This document shows positions 51,416-59,492 of a stretch of 64,000 nucleotides of DNA, one piece after another. The stretch covers positions 2,604,001 to 2,668,000 of the forward strand of contig NZ_CP121679.1 in NCBI RefSeq assembly GCF_029760895.1. Reading direction: 5' to 3'. Every line of letters begins with the position of its first letter. The stretch's first letter is position 1. Below the pieces are notes generated by a model. That model saw nothing but the letters and a program-made list of their open reading frames with translations, was not told the DNA's origin and searched no databases. Made by a program: the position numbers and the translations under genes. This stretch comes from Ancylobacter sp. WKF20. GTDB taxonomy: Bacteria > Pseudomonadota > Alphaproteobacteria > Rhizobiales > Xanthobacteraceae.

Positions 51416-52735
51416 ATGGCCGAGGGCGGGCACGAGCTCATCATCATCAAGCGGCACGACGACGAGGAGCACGAGCATCACTCGAGCGCCTGGAAGGTCG
51501 CGCATGCCGACTTCATGACGGCCATGATGGCGTTCTTCCTCATCATGTGGCTGATCAACGTCACCGATAAGGATGTGCGCAAGGCCATCGCCAACTACTT
51601 CAATCCGGTGAACCTTTCGGAGGCGATCAGCGAGCGCAAGGGCCTCAACGACCCCGAGGACATCAAGGATCTCGGCACCTCGGCCGATGGCGAGGCCGCG
51701 TCCACCCTGAAGAACACCACCGGCGAGGGCACCGGCGCGGGCGACGACGTGCAGCAGGGCAAGGCCGAGCGCACGCTGTTCCAGGACCCCTATGCCGTCC
51801 TCGCCCAGATCGCCGCCGAAGCACCGCCGAACACCCCGACCTCCCCGGACGCCGCCATTGGCGACATCTCGCCGGACGGCGCGGGCAGCGGCGAGCAGCA
51901 CCGCGATCCGTTCGATCCGGTCTACTGGCAGATGAACTCCTCGCCCAAGTCGCGCAAGCTCGCCGATGCCAAGGGCATGTCCGAGCAGAAGGGCACGAAG
52001 CCCGACGCCAGCGCTCCGCGTACCGGCGAAGAGACCGACACCACTGCCGAGATGCAGATGGGCCCGGATGACTCCGTCGATGTCGCCGGGGTCACTACGC
52101 TCACGCCGACCGGCTCTCCGTCCACCGGCAGTGCCGCCGCCGCGAACGCCCCCAAGCCCGAGGCGGCGGGCGCGCAGCAGGCCGGCGCGGGCAAGGCGGA
52201 TACGTCCGGCAAGGCGGATGCGTCGGGCAAAACCGATGCGTCTGGCAAGGCCGACGCGTCCGGCAAGACGGATACCGTCGGCAAGCTGGAGACCGAGATC
52301 AAGGCCGACATCGCCGAGGCCATGGGCACCGCGGTCGGTCCGCGCGTGGACGTCCGTCGCACCAAGGACGGCATCGTCATCAGCCTCACCGACGATATCG
52401 ACTTCACCATGTTCCCGATCGGCTCCGCCGTGCCAGACGGCAGGCTGGTGAACGCCATGGCCAAGATCGCCAAGACGCTGGCATCCCGGCCGGGCGAGGT
52501 CGTCGTGCGCGGTCACACCGACGGGCGCCCATTCCGCTCGGCCAATTACGACAACTGGCAGCTCTCCGCCGCCCGCGCCAACATCGCTCACTACATGCTG
52601 GTGCGCGGCGGACTGGACGACAAGCGCGTCGGCAAGATCGAAGGCTTCGCCGACCGCAACCTGAAGAACAAGGCCGATCCCAACGCGCCGGAAAACCGCC
52701 GTATCGAAATCGTTCTGCGGGAACCCACGTCATGA
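51416..52735 (+). CDS. motB: Flagellar stator protein MotB with long repeat-containing linker
   Basis: A 439-residue stator subunit. Cytoplasmic His-rich start (KRHDDEEHEHHSS), one membrane helix with the proton-carrying Asp at residue 32 (AHADFMTAMMAFFLIMWLINVTD), a periplasmic linker of about 250 residues and a C-terminal OmpA-like peptidoglycan-binding domain (VVVRGHTDGRPF, ENRRIEIVL). E. coli MotB has 308 residues; the extra length is in the linker, which contains a GKADAS repeat tract. ATG 51416 follows fliH by 2 nt. Confidence 0.96.
   Translation: MAEGGHELIIIKRHDDEEHEHHSSAWKVAHADFMTAMMAFFLIMWLINVTDKDVRKAIANYFNPVNLSEAISERKGLNDPEDIKDLGTSADGEAASTLKNTTGEGTGAGDDVQQGKAERTLFQDPYAVLAQIAAEAPPNTPTSPDAAIGDISPDGAGSGEQHRDPFDPVYWQMNSSPKSRKLADAKGMSEQKGTKPDASAPRTGEETDTTAEMQMGPDDSVDVAGVTTLTPTGSPSTGSAAAANAPKPEAAGAQQAGAGKADTSGKADASGKTDASGKADASGKTDTVGKLETEIKADIAEAMGTAVGPRVDVRRTKDGIVISLTDDIDFTMFPIGSAVPDGRLVNAMAKIAKTLASRPGEVVVRGHTDGRPFRSANYDNWQLSAARANIAHYMLVRGGLDDKRVGKIEGFADRNLKNKADPNAPENRRIEIVLREPTS
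52190..52285 (+). repeat. 18-bp tandem repeat in the motB linker
   Basis: Encodes residues 259-290, five copies of a six-residue unit: GKADTS, GKADAS, GKTDAS, GKADAS, GKTDTV. Copies differ mostly at third codon positions. Expected to form a flexible, charged periplasmic spacer. Confidence 0.85.
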
Positions 52736-54759
52736 CCCATGCGAAGAGGGGCGCGCTCCGTCGCGCCGGGAACCAGCTTGCCGGAACCGCCTCGCTGCTC
52801 GTGCTGATGGCGGTGTCCTCCACCGCCTTCGCCCAGCAGGATCCCTGGGCGGATGTGCGCGCGATCGACGCCGCCGCCGCGCTGCAGGCCGCAGCCGGCC
52901 CCGGCGCGGGGCTGCCGATCCCGCTCGCGCCGGGCGTGCGCGCAGCTCAGCCGAAGCCCGCAGCGGTTCGCCAGCGCCTCGCCCTGCCCGCCACCGCGCC
53001 GCTGCCGCCGGCCCGTCCCCTTCCCTATGAGGATGTCGCCCCCACTGTCGCGTCGGCGAGCCCGGCCGATACCTCCCCTGCCGAGATGCAGCAGGCCCCG
53101 ACGGCGCTTGGCGAAGTCGCGCCTACTGAAGCCGCTTCTGGCGACGCGAATTCTGGCGGCACGACTCCGGCCGAGCCCGCGCAGGCGGTCGCATCCCTTG
53201 CCGGCCCTGCCATCGCAAACGCCGCGCCCGATGCCCCGGCGAATGCCGATGCCGCCTCGGCCCCTCTTGTTCCGCCGGCCGAGCCGGCCCTGCCCGCCCC
53301 GGTGACGGTCGCGGCGGCACGCCCGGCCGCGCCCGCTCCCGCGGCGACGACGCTGTCCTGGGAAATTCTCGGTGCGCCGCTGAATTCGCTCTTCCCGCCA
53401 GCCTTCGCCGCGCCGGCCATGCCGGAGCCGGAGCGTTCGCCGATCGGCGCGGCCTCCGGGCCTGCCCCGCAGCAGGTCGCGATGGGCACCCTCACCGGCA
53501 TCTTCACCGGCTCGGAGGAGCCCGCCGGCGAGGCCGCCCATGGCGACGCGAAAGCGGACGGCGACGCAAAGGGCGAGGGCGAGGCGGCGGCTAAGGCCGA
53601 AGCGCCCCCGCCGCCCCCGCCGCCGATCTTCCGCGATCTGCGCCAGCTTCAGCGCCTGCAGGACCGTATGGCGCTGGGCGAACCCAACGCGCTCGACGAA
53701 CAGAACGCGCTCCTCATGGCCCTCGACCTGCAGTTCCGCAGCGTCGATGTCAGCGCCTGGAAGGAGCCGAGCAATGCCCGGGCGCTGGTGCTCTATCTGC
53801 TGAGCGGCGGCAGCCCGAAGACGGTGCGCACCGTGCTGGCCAATGGTGCTGACCCGGCCGTCGACCCGCGCCTGGTGCGCGGCGCCCTCGCCTATGTGGA
53901 AGGGCGCGAGGCCGACGCGGTCAAGGATCTCGGCGAAATCGACGCGCGGAGCCTGCCCGCCAGCCTCGGCGGCCAGGTCGCGTTGGCGCAGGCCGCGCTC
54001 TGGGTGCGCAAGGATCAGGCGCGCGCCGCCCTCCTGCTCGATCAGGCGCGCGTGCTCGCGCCGGGCACGCTGGTGGAAGAAGGCGCGCTGCGCCGCGCCA
54101 TCCTCATCGCCGCGCAGGCCAACGATCTCGACACCTTCGAGCGGCTGACCGCGACCTATCTCGGCCGGTTCCGCCATTCGGTCTATGCCGGCAATTTCCG
54201 CCAGCGCTTCGCCGCCGCGCTCACCCGCATGAGCTTCATCGACAATGCGGACGAATTCCACCGCCTCGACGGGGTGCTGCGCCCCATCGAGCCGGAAGGC
54301 CGGCGCGACATCCTGCTCATCATCGCGCAGGGCGCGGTGGTGCAGGGCAAGACGGCGGCGGCCATCATGGCGGCCGACCGCGTGCTCAAGGCCGCGCCAG
54401 TCGGCAGCCTGGATTCCCAGCGCGCCACGCTCTATCGCGGCGCGGCCATGGCCGCCTCCGCGACCGAGTATGAAGCCGCCGGGCGCCAGCTGCGCGCGGT
54501 GAGCCGCGACCGGCTGGCCAATGCGGACCTCGCTTTGCTCAACACCGCCCTCTCCGTGGTCAACTCGATCGAGCAGGCAGGGCTGGTGACGCTCGCGGCG
54601 ACGGACGCCGCCGCGCCGGCCGCCCCTGCCGGCGGAACTGAATCCGCCGCGAGCACAGGCAGCGAAGCGGCTGCGGCCGCCGACGACAGCGCCATGGTCG
54701 GCAAGGCGCGCAATCTTCTGGGCAGCACCGAGAAACTCCTCGCGGAGGCGCCGCTATGA
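52732..54759 (+). CDS. motC: Stator-associated periplasmic protein MotC, enlarged
   Basis: A 675-residue protein with a signal peptide (SLLVLMAVSSTAFAQQ). Residues about 300-600 match MotC, a helical TPR-like protein that binds the MotB periplasmic domain in Sinorhizobium (FRDLRQLQRLQDRMALGEPNALDEQNALLMALDLQF, NARALVLYLLSGGSPKTVRTVL, LVRGALAYVEGREADAV). The first 300 residues are a Pro/Ala-rich, low-complexity extension. S. meliloti MotC is about 430 residues. Overlaps motB and fliK as ATGA. Confidence 0.9.
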   Translation: MTHAKRGALRRAGNQLAGTASLLVLMAVSSTAFAQQDPWADVRAIDAAAALQAAAGPGAGLPIPLAPGVRAAQPKPAAVRQRLALPATAPLPPARPLPYEDVAPTVASASPADTSPAEMQQAPTALGEVAPTEAASGDANSGGTTPAEPAQAVASLAGPAIANAAPDAPANADAASAPLVPPAEPALPAPVTVAAARPAAPAPAATTLSWEILGAPLNSLFPPAFAAPAMPEPERSPIGAASGPAPQQVAMGTLTGIFTGSEEPAGEAAHGDAKADGDAKGEGEAAAKAEAPPPPPPPIFRDLRQLQRLQDRMALGEPNALDEQNALLMALDLQFRSVDVSAWKEPSNARALVLYLLSGGSPKTVRTVLANGADPAVDPRLVRGALAYVEGREADAVKDLGEIDARSLPASLGGQVALAQAALWVRKDQARAALLLDQARVLAPGTLVEEGALRRAILIAAQANDLDTFERLTATYLGRFRHSVYAGNFRQRFAAALTRMSFIDNADEFHRLDGVLRPIEPEGRRDILLIIAQGAVVQGKTAAAIMAADRVLKAAPVGSLDSQRATLYRGAAMAASATEYEAAGRQLRAVSRDRLANADLALLNTALSVVNSIEQAGLVTLAATDAAAPAAPAGGTESAASTGSEAAAAADDSAMVGKARNLLGSTEKLLAEAPL

Positions 54760-56528
54760 TCCCGGTCCTGTTGCATCAGGCCGCAACCGGCCATGCCTCC
54801 GAGGACGCGCGCCCGCGCGCCGACAAGGCAACTGACGGCGGCGATTTCGGCGAGCTGCTCAACGCCCTCTCGGACGTTACGGGAAAGCCAGCACCCCAGC
54901 CGGACCGGCAGGGCGAGACCTCGCAGCGGGCGATACCGGCCGATGCCGAACCGGCCGCCGACGCCAAACCGGCGGCACCGAAGGCGGAGAGCGACGCGCC
55001 GACGCTGATGGACCGCCTGAACGCCTTGCTGCACCGCGCCGGACCTGACGCGCGTCCCGAGCCGGCACGGGCGGCGAACCCCGTTGCCGCCAATGATACC
55101 GGCAAGCCCACCGCCATGCCCGCCATGGTGCCGGCGGAACCGTCCGCCGAGACGCCGGCCAAGATGTCCGCCAACACGTCAGCCAACACGCCCGCGCAGC
55201 CGCGCGCGGCAACGCCGCCGGATGTGTCGGCAAAGCAGGGCCTGGCACTTGAGCCTGCCCTGCCGGAGACGAAGGAAGTCGCTCCCCAACGTCCGACGCC
55301 GCATGCTGAGAATGCCGAAGCCGGCCATCATGCCCGGGCCGCCCTGAGCGGGAACCCTGCCCCAAAACTGCCGGAGAGCGAGGAAGCGCTTCCGACGGCA
55401 TCGCGGACGCCGGCCGAAACGTCACCGCGCGAGCGAAATGGCGTGCTGCTGGACGACGTGTCGGAGGTGGTGGAGATGGTCTCGACCGCCGGCGCCGAGA
55501 TGGCCAACGCGGCGACGGCCCGCCTGCCCATGCGAGAGGCGACGCCCGAAACGCTGCTCGGTCGGTTGATCGACCCGCCGATGCGCGGCGCGGTAGAGAT
55601 GCAACCAGCGCCGGAGGCGGCCGAACCGGCCAACCCGCTGCCGCTGCGCATCCTGCTGCGTGAGACGCATTTCGCTCCGGTGACAACGGTGGAGGCCGCG
55701 AAGGTCGCGCTCGCCGGCACCCCGCCCGCCTTCGAGATCCCCGACAGCCCCAGCACCGGAGCGGCGCCCGCCCTCGCCCCGGCAATGGCCCCCGTCCTGC
55801 CGGAAACGGCGGCTGCTGCCATGCCGGAACCGCGCCTGCCGCGCGCCGAGCCGACGCGCCCGGCCACCGCCAGCGAGACGCCTGACCCTGATACGGCGCG
55901 GGATGAGACGGTCATGCCGGAGACGGCGCCCCGCGCGGTGCGCCGTGAGGACGCCCGCGCGGCACTGGCGGTCGAGGCGCCCGCACTCGGCGCCGCGTCC
56001 GCCCCCGCCACGACCCCCACAATGGCCGCAGCACCGACCTCTCTTGCCCCCGTGCTCGGCACACCGTCCGAGCAGGTCGGCGCGGCGATCCAGCGGGCGG
56101 GCGCCCTGCCCTTCGGTGGTGGCAGCGCTTTCGAGACCGCCGCGCGCGGCCCGGTGCGCATTCTCGAAATCCAGCTTCACCCGGTCGAACTGGGCGTCGT
56201 GACGGTGCGCCTGCGCAATGGCCGCGACGGCCTCGAGATCCGCGTGCAGGCGGCCCGCGCCGAGACGGCACAGCTGCTCGCGCAGGATCGCGGTGCGCTG
56301 CTCGCCAGCCTGTCCGAGCACGGCCATGCGCCAGCGGACCTCACCATCACTTCGATCAGCGCCAGCGCTGGCCTCACCGGCCATGATGTGCGCGTGGCCC
56401 CCACCACCCCCTGGCGCGCTCCCGATGAGGATGCCGGCGAACGCCAGTCGCATTCCGGAGCACGCCGTGACGAACGCCAGCAACAAAACCCGGCTGACCG
56501 CGATACTGACGACGGCGCTGCTGAGTAG
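54756..56528 (+). CDS. fliK: Flagellar hook-length control protein FliK
   Basis: A 590-residue molecular ruler. The N-terminal 440 residues are Ala/Pro/Glu-rich and unstructured, as for an exported ruler; the C-terminal Flg_hook domain (VRILEIQLHPVELGVVTVRLRNGRDGLEIRVQAARAETAQLLAQDRGALLASLSEHGH) is clear at about 468-525. The ending is His/Arg/Gln-rich. Its last 62 nt overlap the lytic transglycosylase gene in another frame. Confidence 0.92.
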   Translation: MIPVLLHQAATGHASEDARPRADKATDGGDFGELLNALSDVTGKPAPQPDRQGETSQRAIPADAEPAADAKPAAPKAESDAPTLMDRLNALLHRAGPDARPEPARAANPVAANDTGKPTAMPAMVPAEPSAETPAKMSANTSANTPAQPRAATPPDVSAKQGLALEPALPETKEVAPQRPTPHAENAEAGHHARAALSGNPAPKLPESEEALPTASRTPAETSPRERNGVLLDDVSEVVEMVSTAGAEMANAATARLPMREATPETLLGRLIDPPMRGAVEMQPAPEAAEPANPLPLRILLRETHFAPVTTVEAAKVALAGTPPAFEIPDSPSTGAAPALAPAMAPVLPETAAAAMPEPRLPRAEPTRPATASETPDPDTARDETVMPETAPRAVRREDARAALAVEAPALGAASAPATTPTMAAAPTSLAPVLGTPSEQVGAAIQRAGALPFGGGSAFETAARGPVRILEIQLHPVELGVVTVRLRNGRDGLEIRVQAARAETAQLLAQDRGALLASLSEHGHAPADLTITSISASAGLTGHDVRVAPTTPWRAPDEDAGERQSHSGARRDERQQQNPADRDTDDGAAE

Positions 56529-57048
56529 CCTTGCTGTCACGGTGACGCCGGCCCGCGCGCTCGGGCCCTGCGAGGCGGCGATGCAGCACGCCTCGGTGCG
56601 CCATGGCGTGCCGCTGGCGATCCTCTACGCGGTCGGCATGACGGAAACCGGGGGCGCCGGCTATCTCAAGCCCTACGCCATGAATGCGGCCGGCAAGAGC
56701 TACATCGCGTCGAGCGCCGCCGAAGGTCTGCGCAAGCTGGACGAGTATCGCGCCCGCGGCGTCACGCTGGTCGATCTCGGCTGCATGCAGATCAATTACC
56801 GCTGGCACGGCGAGAAATTCGCCAGCCCGGCGCAGATGTTTGATCCCGAGCGGAACGTCGATTACGCCGCCCGCTTCCTCGCCGAGCTGAAACAGCGCCA
56901 TGGCAACTGGACCATGGCGGCCGCCCGCTACAATGCCGGGCCGGACAATAACCCCGCGCAGAAGCGCTATGTCTGCGCGGTGATCCGCAACCTGGTGCGC
57001 TCGGGCTTCGGAAGCTGGACGCCCCAGTCGCAGGCCTTCTGCGCCTGA
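56467..57048 (+). CDS. Secreted lytic transglycosylase (SLT family), GTG start
   Basis: A 193-residue peptidoglycan-cleaving enzyme with signal peptide (LTAILTTALLSSLAVTVTPARA). Catalytic Glu is E60 in LYAVGMTETGG; LGCMQINYRWHG and ARYNAGP complete the fold. GTG 56467 has GGAG 6 nt upstream and lies inside fliK (62-nt overlap). It probably opens the wall for the rod, replacing the missing FlgJ enzyme domain. This overlap makes the start less certain than the product. Confidence 0.9.
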   Translation: MTNASNKTRLTAILTTALLSSLAVTVTPARALGPCEAAMQHASVRHGVPLAILYAVGMTETGGAGYLKPYAMNAAGKSYIASSAAEGLRKLDEYRARGVTLVDLGCMQINYRWHGEKFASPAQMFDPERNVDYAARFLAELKQRHGNWTMAAARYNAGPDNNPAQKRYVCAVIRNLVRSGFGSWTPQSQAFCA

Positions 57049-57142
57049 TCCCATTCCCCTGATTTAAGGCCTCTGTCAGCGCCTCCGGCGGCCGCCGGCG
57101 GCGGCGCGACGCATGATTGGCTCGCTCGCGTACAAACGACAA

Positions 57143-57172
57143 AACCCGGCCGCGAGGGCGCGCGGCCGGGTT
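57143..57172 (-). terminator. Terminator after cheZ (shared convergent stem-loop)
   Basis: Perfect 12-bp stem AACCCGGCCGCG (57143-57154) with CGCGGCCGGGTT (57161-57172). On the minus strand it is followed by TTTTGTCGTTTGT, fitting termination of cheZ; the plus-strand side lacks a T-run but could still stop the fliF operon. Confidence 0.8.
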
Positions 57173-57192
57173 CGATCGGGTGGAGTGTCAGA

Positions 57193-57942
57193 TCAGGCGA
57201 AGAGCGAGTCGATGTCGTTCTGCGAGACGACGTTGACCTCGTCGGCCAGCGCCGGGCCATTGAGCAGCGCGGCGTCGCCCTCGCGGTTGTCGCCGATCTC
57301 CTCGGCGATGCGGGCGATCTCCTGCTCGGCGCCCCAGATCTCCGCCATGCGCGCCATTTTCTCTTCGATGAAGATCATGAGCTGCACGACCTTGCGGATG
57401 CGCTGGCCGCTAATGTCCTGGAAGTTGCACGCCTCGAAGATGCGGGTGGCATAGGTCTGGATGGCGCGGGCGGTCGCCTTCTTGGAGCCTTCGAGCTCCT
57501 CGATCAGGCTCGCCGCGGCGCCGTCGATGTTCTCGGCCATCTGAAGGATGTCCTCGGTCGCCGCCTCGGTGTCGGCGATGACGGCATCCAGCTCGTCGGT
57601 GGCGCGGTTGAACTGGGCACCCTTCACATTGGTCGTCTGGATCGAGGCGAGCTCGTGCTTGGTGCTGTCGATCGCCTCGCGGATCGCCTCGATGTCCAGC
57701 CACATGGATTTGGCCGGGCCGTTCTGGGCGACCTCGGAACTGCGGTTGCGGTTGAAGCGGGCGAGCGTGTCGCGAAGCGCCTGCAGCTCATCGAAAATGC
57801 GCTCCACCTGGGTGGCGATCGGCCCCGCCGTAGAGGACGGCGCGGGGGCCGGCGCCGCGACGGGAATGGAAGCCGCAAGCTCCGACCCGCTGGGTTGTAC
57901 AGGGTTCATTTCGATGCGAAAGGGTCGGCGAGTGGAAGACAT
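57193..57942 (-). CDS. cheZ: CheZ-like CheY-P phosphatase
   Basis: A 249-residue helical protein. The active-site helix TRIFEACNFQDISGQRIRKVVQLMIFIEEKMARM corresponds to the CheZ catalytic region with its Gln (FQDISGQ). The long preceding helices form the hairpin. The C-terminal tail VVSQNDIDSLFA resembles both the CheZ CheY-binding helix and, closely, the FliM peptide SQDEIDALL. GGAG 6 nt before ATG 57942 supports this start. Diverges from a cheY gene. Confidence 0.88.
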   Translation of the reverse strand: MSSTRRPFRIEMNPVQPSGSELAASIPVAAPAPAPSSTAGPIATQVERIFDELQALRDTLARFNRNRSSEVAQNGPAKSMWLDIEAIREAIDSTKHELASIQTTNVKGAQFNRATDELDAVIADTEAATEDILQMAENIDGAAASLIEELEGSKKATARAIQTYATRIFEACNFQDISGQRIRKVVQLMIFIEEKMARMAEIWGAEQEIARIAEEIGDNREGDAALLNGPALADEVNVVSQNDIDSLFA

Positions 57943-58025
57943 ACTAATCTCCGAGAATGCCAGTATTCGTGTGAATTATTCTATAAAGCGAACTTGGCAC
58001 ACCGTGAAGCACCCCCCATTTCACC

Positions 58026-58043
58026 TTGCAAGCCTCACGCAAG
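58026..58043. promoter_or_regulatory. Flagellar motif in the cheZ-cheY divergent region
   Basis: CAAGCCTCACGCAAG (58029-58043) matches the shared motif on the plus strand, 85-100 bp before cheY. The overlapping sequence read on the minus strand gives TTGCAAGGT, matching the core toward cheZ. The 185-nt gap (57943-58127) contains no other clear signal. Confidence 0.45.
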
Positions 58044-58127
58044 CAACCGGTTTCAAAAGGTAAAGCAACGACGGGGGCTGTTCCCCGTAATTGGGCAACA
58101 CGCATCAGCTTAAGAACGGAGCGAAGA

Positions 58128-58511
58128 ATGGCCGTGGATTTGTCGATGCCGGTTCTTGTGGTCGACGATTACAAGACCATGGTCCGGATCATCCGGAACC
58201 TGCTGAAGCAGATAGGCTTCGAGGACGTGGACGAGGCCGCCGATGGCGCCGAGGCCCTGGCGAAGCTTAAGGAGCGCCAGTACGGACTCGTGATTTCCGA
58301 CTGGAACATGGAGCCCATGACGGGCTACGAGCTGCTGAAACAGGTACGTGATGACTCGGTCCTGAATGCTCTGCCGTTCATCATGGTGACGGCTGAGGCC
58401 AAGTCGGAAAACGTGATCGCCGCCAAGAAGGCCGGCGTGAACAACTACATCGTCAAGCCCTTCAACGCGCAGACGCTGAAGAGCAAGATCGAGACCGTCT
58501 TCGAGGGCTGA
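58128..58511 (+). CDS. cheY: Chemotaxis response regulator CheY (second copy)
   Basis: A 127-residue single receiver. Acidic pair D13-D14, acceptor D58 (LVISDWNMEPMTGYELL), T88 and K110 are all present. This copy resembles classic CheY (RIIRNLLKQIGFEDVDEAADGAEAL). GGAG precedes ATG 58128 at 7-8 nt. Beside CheZ it is the likely motor-binding CheY, with the operon copy at 17006 as possible phosphate sink; this split is inference. Confidence 0.95.
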   Translation: MAVDLSMPVLVVDDYKTMVRIIRNLLKQIGFEDVDEAADGAEALAKLKERQYGLVISDWNMEPMTGYELLKQVRDDSVLNALPFIMVTAEAKSENVIAAKKAGVNNYIVKPFNAQTLKSKIETVFEG

Positions 58512-58542
58512 TATCCGCCGGCCTTCAGGACCTCAGGTCACG

Positions 58543-58580
58543 ACGCCCTCCCGCCCGCCAGCGGGGGGGCGTTTTCATTT
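58543..58580 (+). terminator. Rho-independent terminator of cheY
   Basis: 12-bp stem ACGCCCTCCCGC (58543-58554) with GCGGGGGGGCGT (58561-58572; one G-U pair), then TTTTCATTTT. Confidence 0.88.
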
Positions 58581-58623
58581 TGCAACATTCGCCCCATTCG
58601 TTTTGCGACATTTCACTCCATTT
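58578..58623 (+). promoter_or_regulatory. Imperfect 23-bp direct repeat upstream of ftcR
   Basis: TTTTGCAACATTCGCCCCATT (from 58578) and TTTTGCGACATTTCACTCC (from 58601) repeat with a 23-bp period, about two helix turns, 156-201 bp before the ftcR ATG. The whole 58573-58778 gap is unusually AT-rich for this DNA and holds no gene. Tandem operator sites for a regulator of ftcR are a reasonable reading. Confidence 0.45.
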
Positions 58624-58778
58624 TAGCACCCAATCTGGCGCGGAACGTACTCCACATCCGAAGCAACTACGATTGAGTGGATGTATTTACCGACCTATTC
58701 ACTTCATCAACGGCGGGGCTGCAGAGCTCGGAAAGAAAAAACTCTGCAAGCCAAGGTCAGTCGATGGGGAGTGCAAAG

Positions 58779-59453
58779 ATGTACATTATCGTTGATGATC
58801 GTTCCACGGTCACCGAAAGCTACGTTTCCAGTTTTTCTCGCGAAGGCTTCTCCAGTTTCGGCCTGGGTGAGGATGAGTTCAAGGATTGGATCGAGACCGC
58901 ATCGGACCAGGATCTGGCGGCGGTGGAAGGCTTCCTCCTCGGCGACTTCGAGCGCCGCCCGGCCTATCCCGATGTCATCCGCACCCACAGCCGCGCGCCC
59001 ATCCTGGCGCTGAGCGACCAGAAGTGCCTGACGCAGACGCTGGAACTGTTCACCGCCGGCATTGACGACGTGGTCCGCAAGCCCGTCCATGTCCGCGAGA
59101 TCGTCGCCCGCACGGACGCCATCTGGCGCCGGGTCAATTCCCTCACCGAGGTGCAGACGCCCGCCACCGGCCGCCTGAAGGTGTTCTTCGACGGCCGTGA
59201 CGCCGAGATCGACGGCGAGCCGCTGCCGCTGCCGCGCCGCGAGCGCCACATCCTCGAATATCTCGTGAAGAATGCCCGCAAGCGGGTCACCAAGACCCAG
59301 ATCTTCAACACCATCTACGGCATCTTCAACGATGACGTGGACGAGAGTGTCGTCGAGGGCCACATGAGCAAGCTGCGCAAGAAGCTGCGCATGAAGCTCG
59401 GCTACGACGTCATCGACGCCAAGCGTTACCTCGGCTACCAGTTCGTGGGCTGA
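58779..59453 (+). CDS. ftcR: Flagellar master regulator FtcR/Rem, OmpR-like
   Basis: A 224-residue two-domain regulator. The receiver-like part (YIIVDDRSTVTESYVSSFSREGF, AGIDDVVRKPVHVREIVAR) and winged helix (LPLPRRERHILEYLVKNARKRVTKTQIFNTIYGIF, VVEGHMSKLRKKLRMKLG) closely follow Brucella FtcR and Sinorhizobium Rem, activators of flagellar genes. No Asp is seen at the usual acceptor strand (YPDVIRTHSRAPIL), so activity may not depend on phosphorylation. ATG 58779 has GGGGAG 7 nt upstream, preferred over 58764. Confidence 0.9.
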   Translation: MYIIVDDRSTVTESYVSSFSREGFSSFGLGEDEFKDWIETASDQDLAAVEGFLLGDFERRPAYPDVIRTHSRAPILALSDQKCLTQTLELFTAGIDDVVRKPVHVREIVARTDAIWRRVNSLTEVQTPATGRLKVFFDGRDAEIDGEPLPLPRRERHILEYLVKNARKRVTKTQIFNTIYGIFNDDVDESVVEGHMSKLRKKLRMKLGYDVIDAKRYLGYQFVG

Positions 59454-59460
59454 TGAAGGG

Positions 59461-59486
59461 TGCCGCCAGCCCGCGGGCCGGCGGCA
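59461..59486. terminator. Convergent stem-loop between ftcR and the REC-MarR gene
   Basis: TGCCGCC (59461-59467) pairs with GGCGGCA (59480-59486), enclosing GCCCGCGGGC; only two bases in the stem are unpaired. It lies in the 39-nt gap between two convergent stop codons. No T-run on either side. Confidence 0.5.
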
Positions 59487-59492
59487 ATCGGA

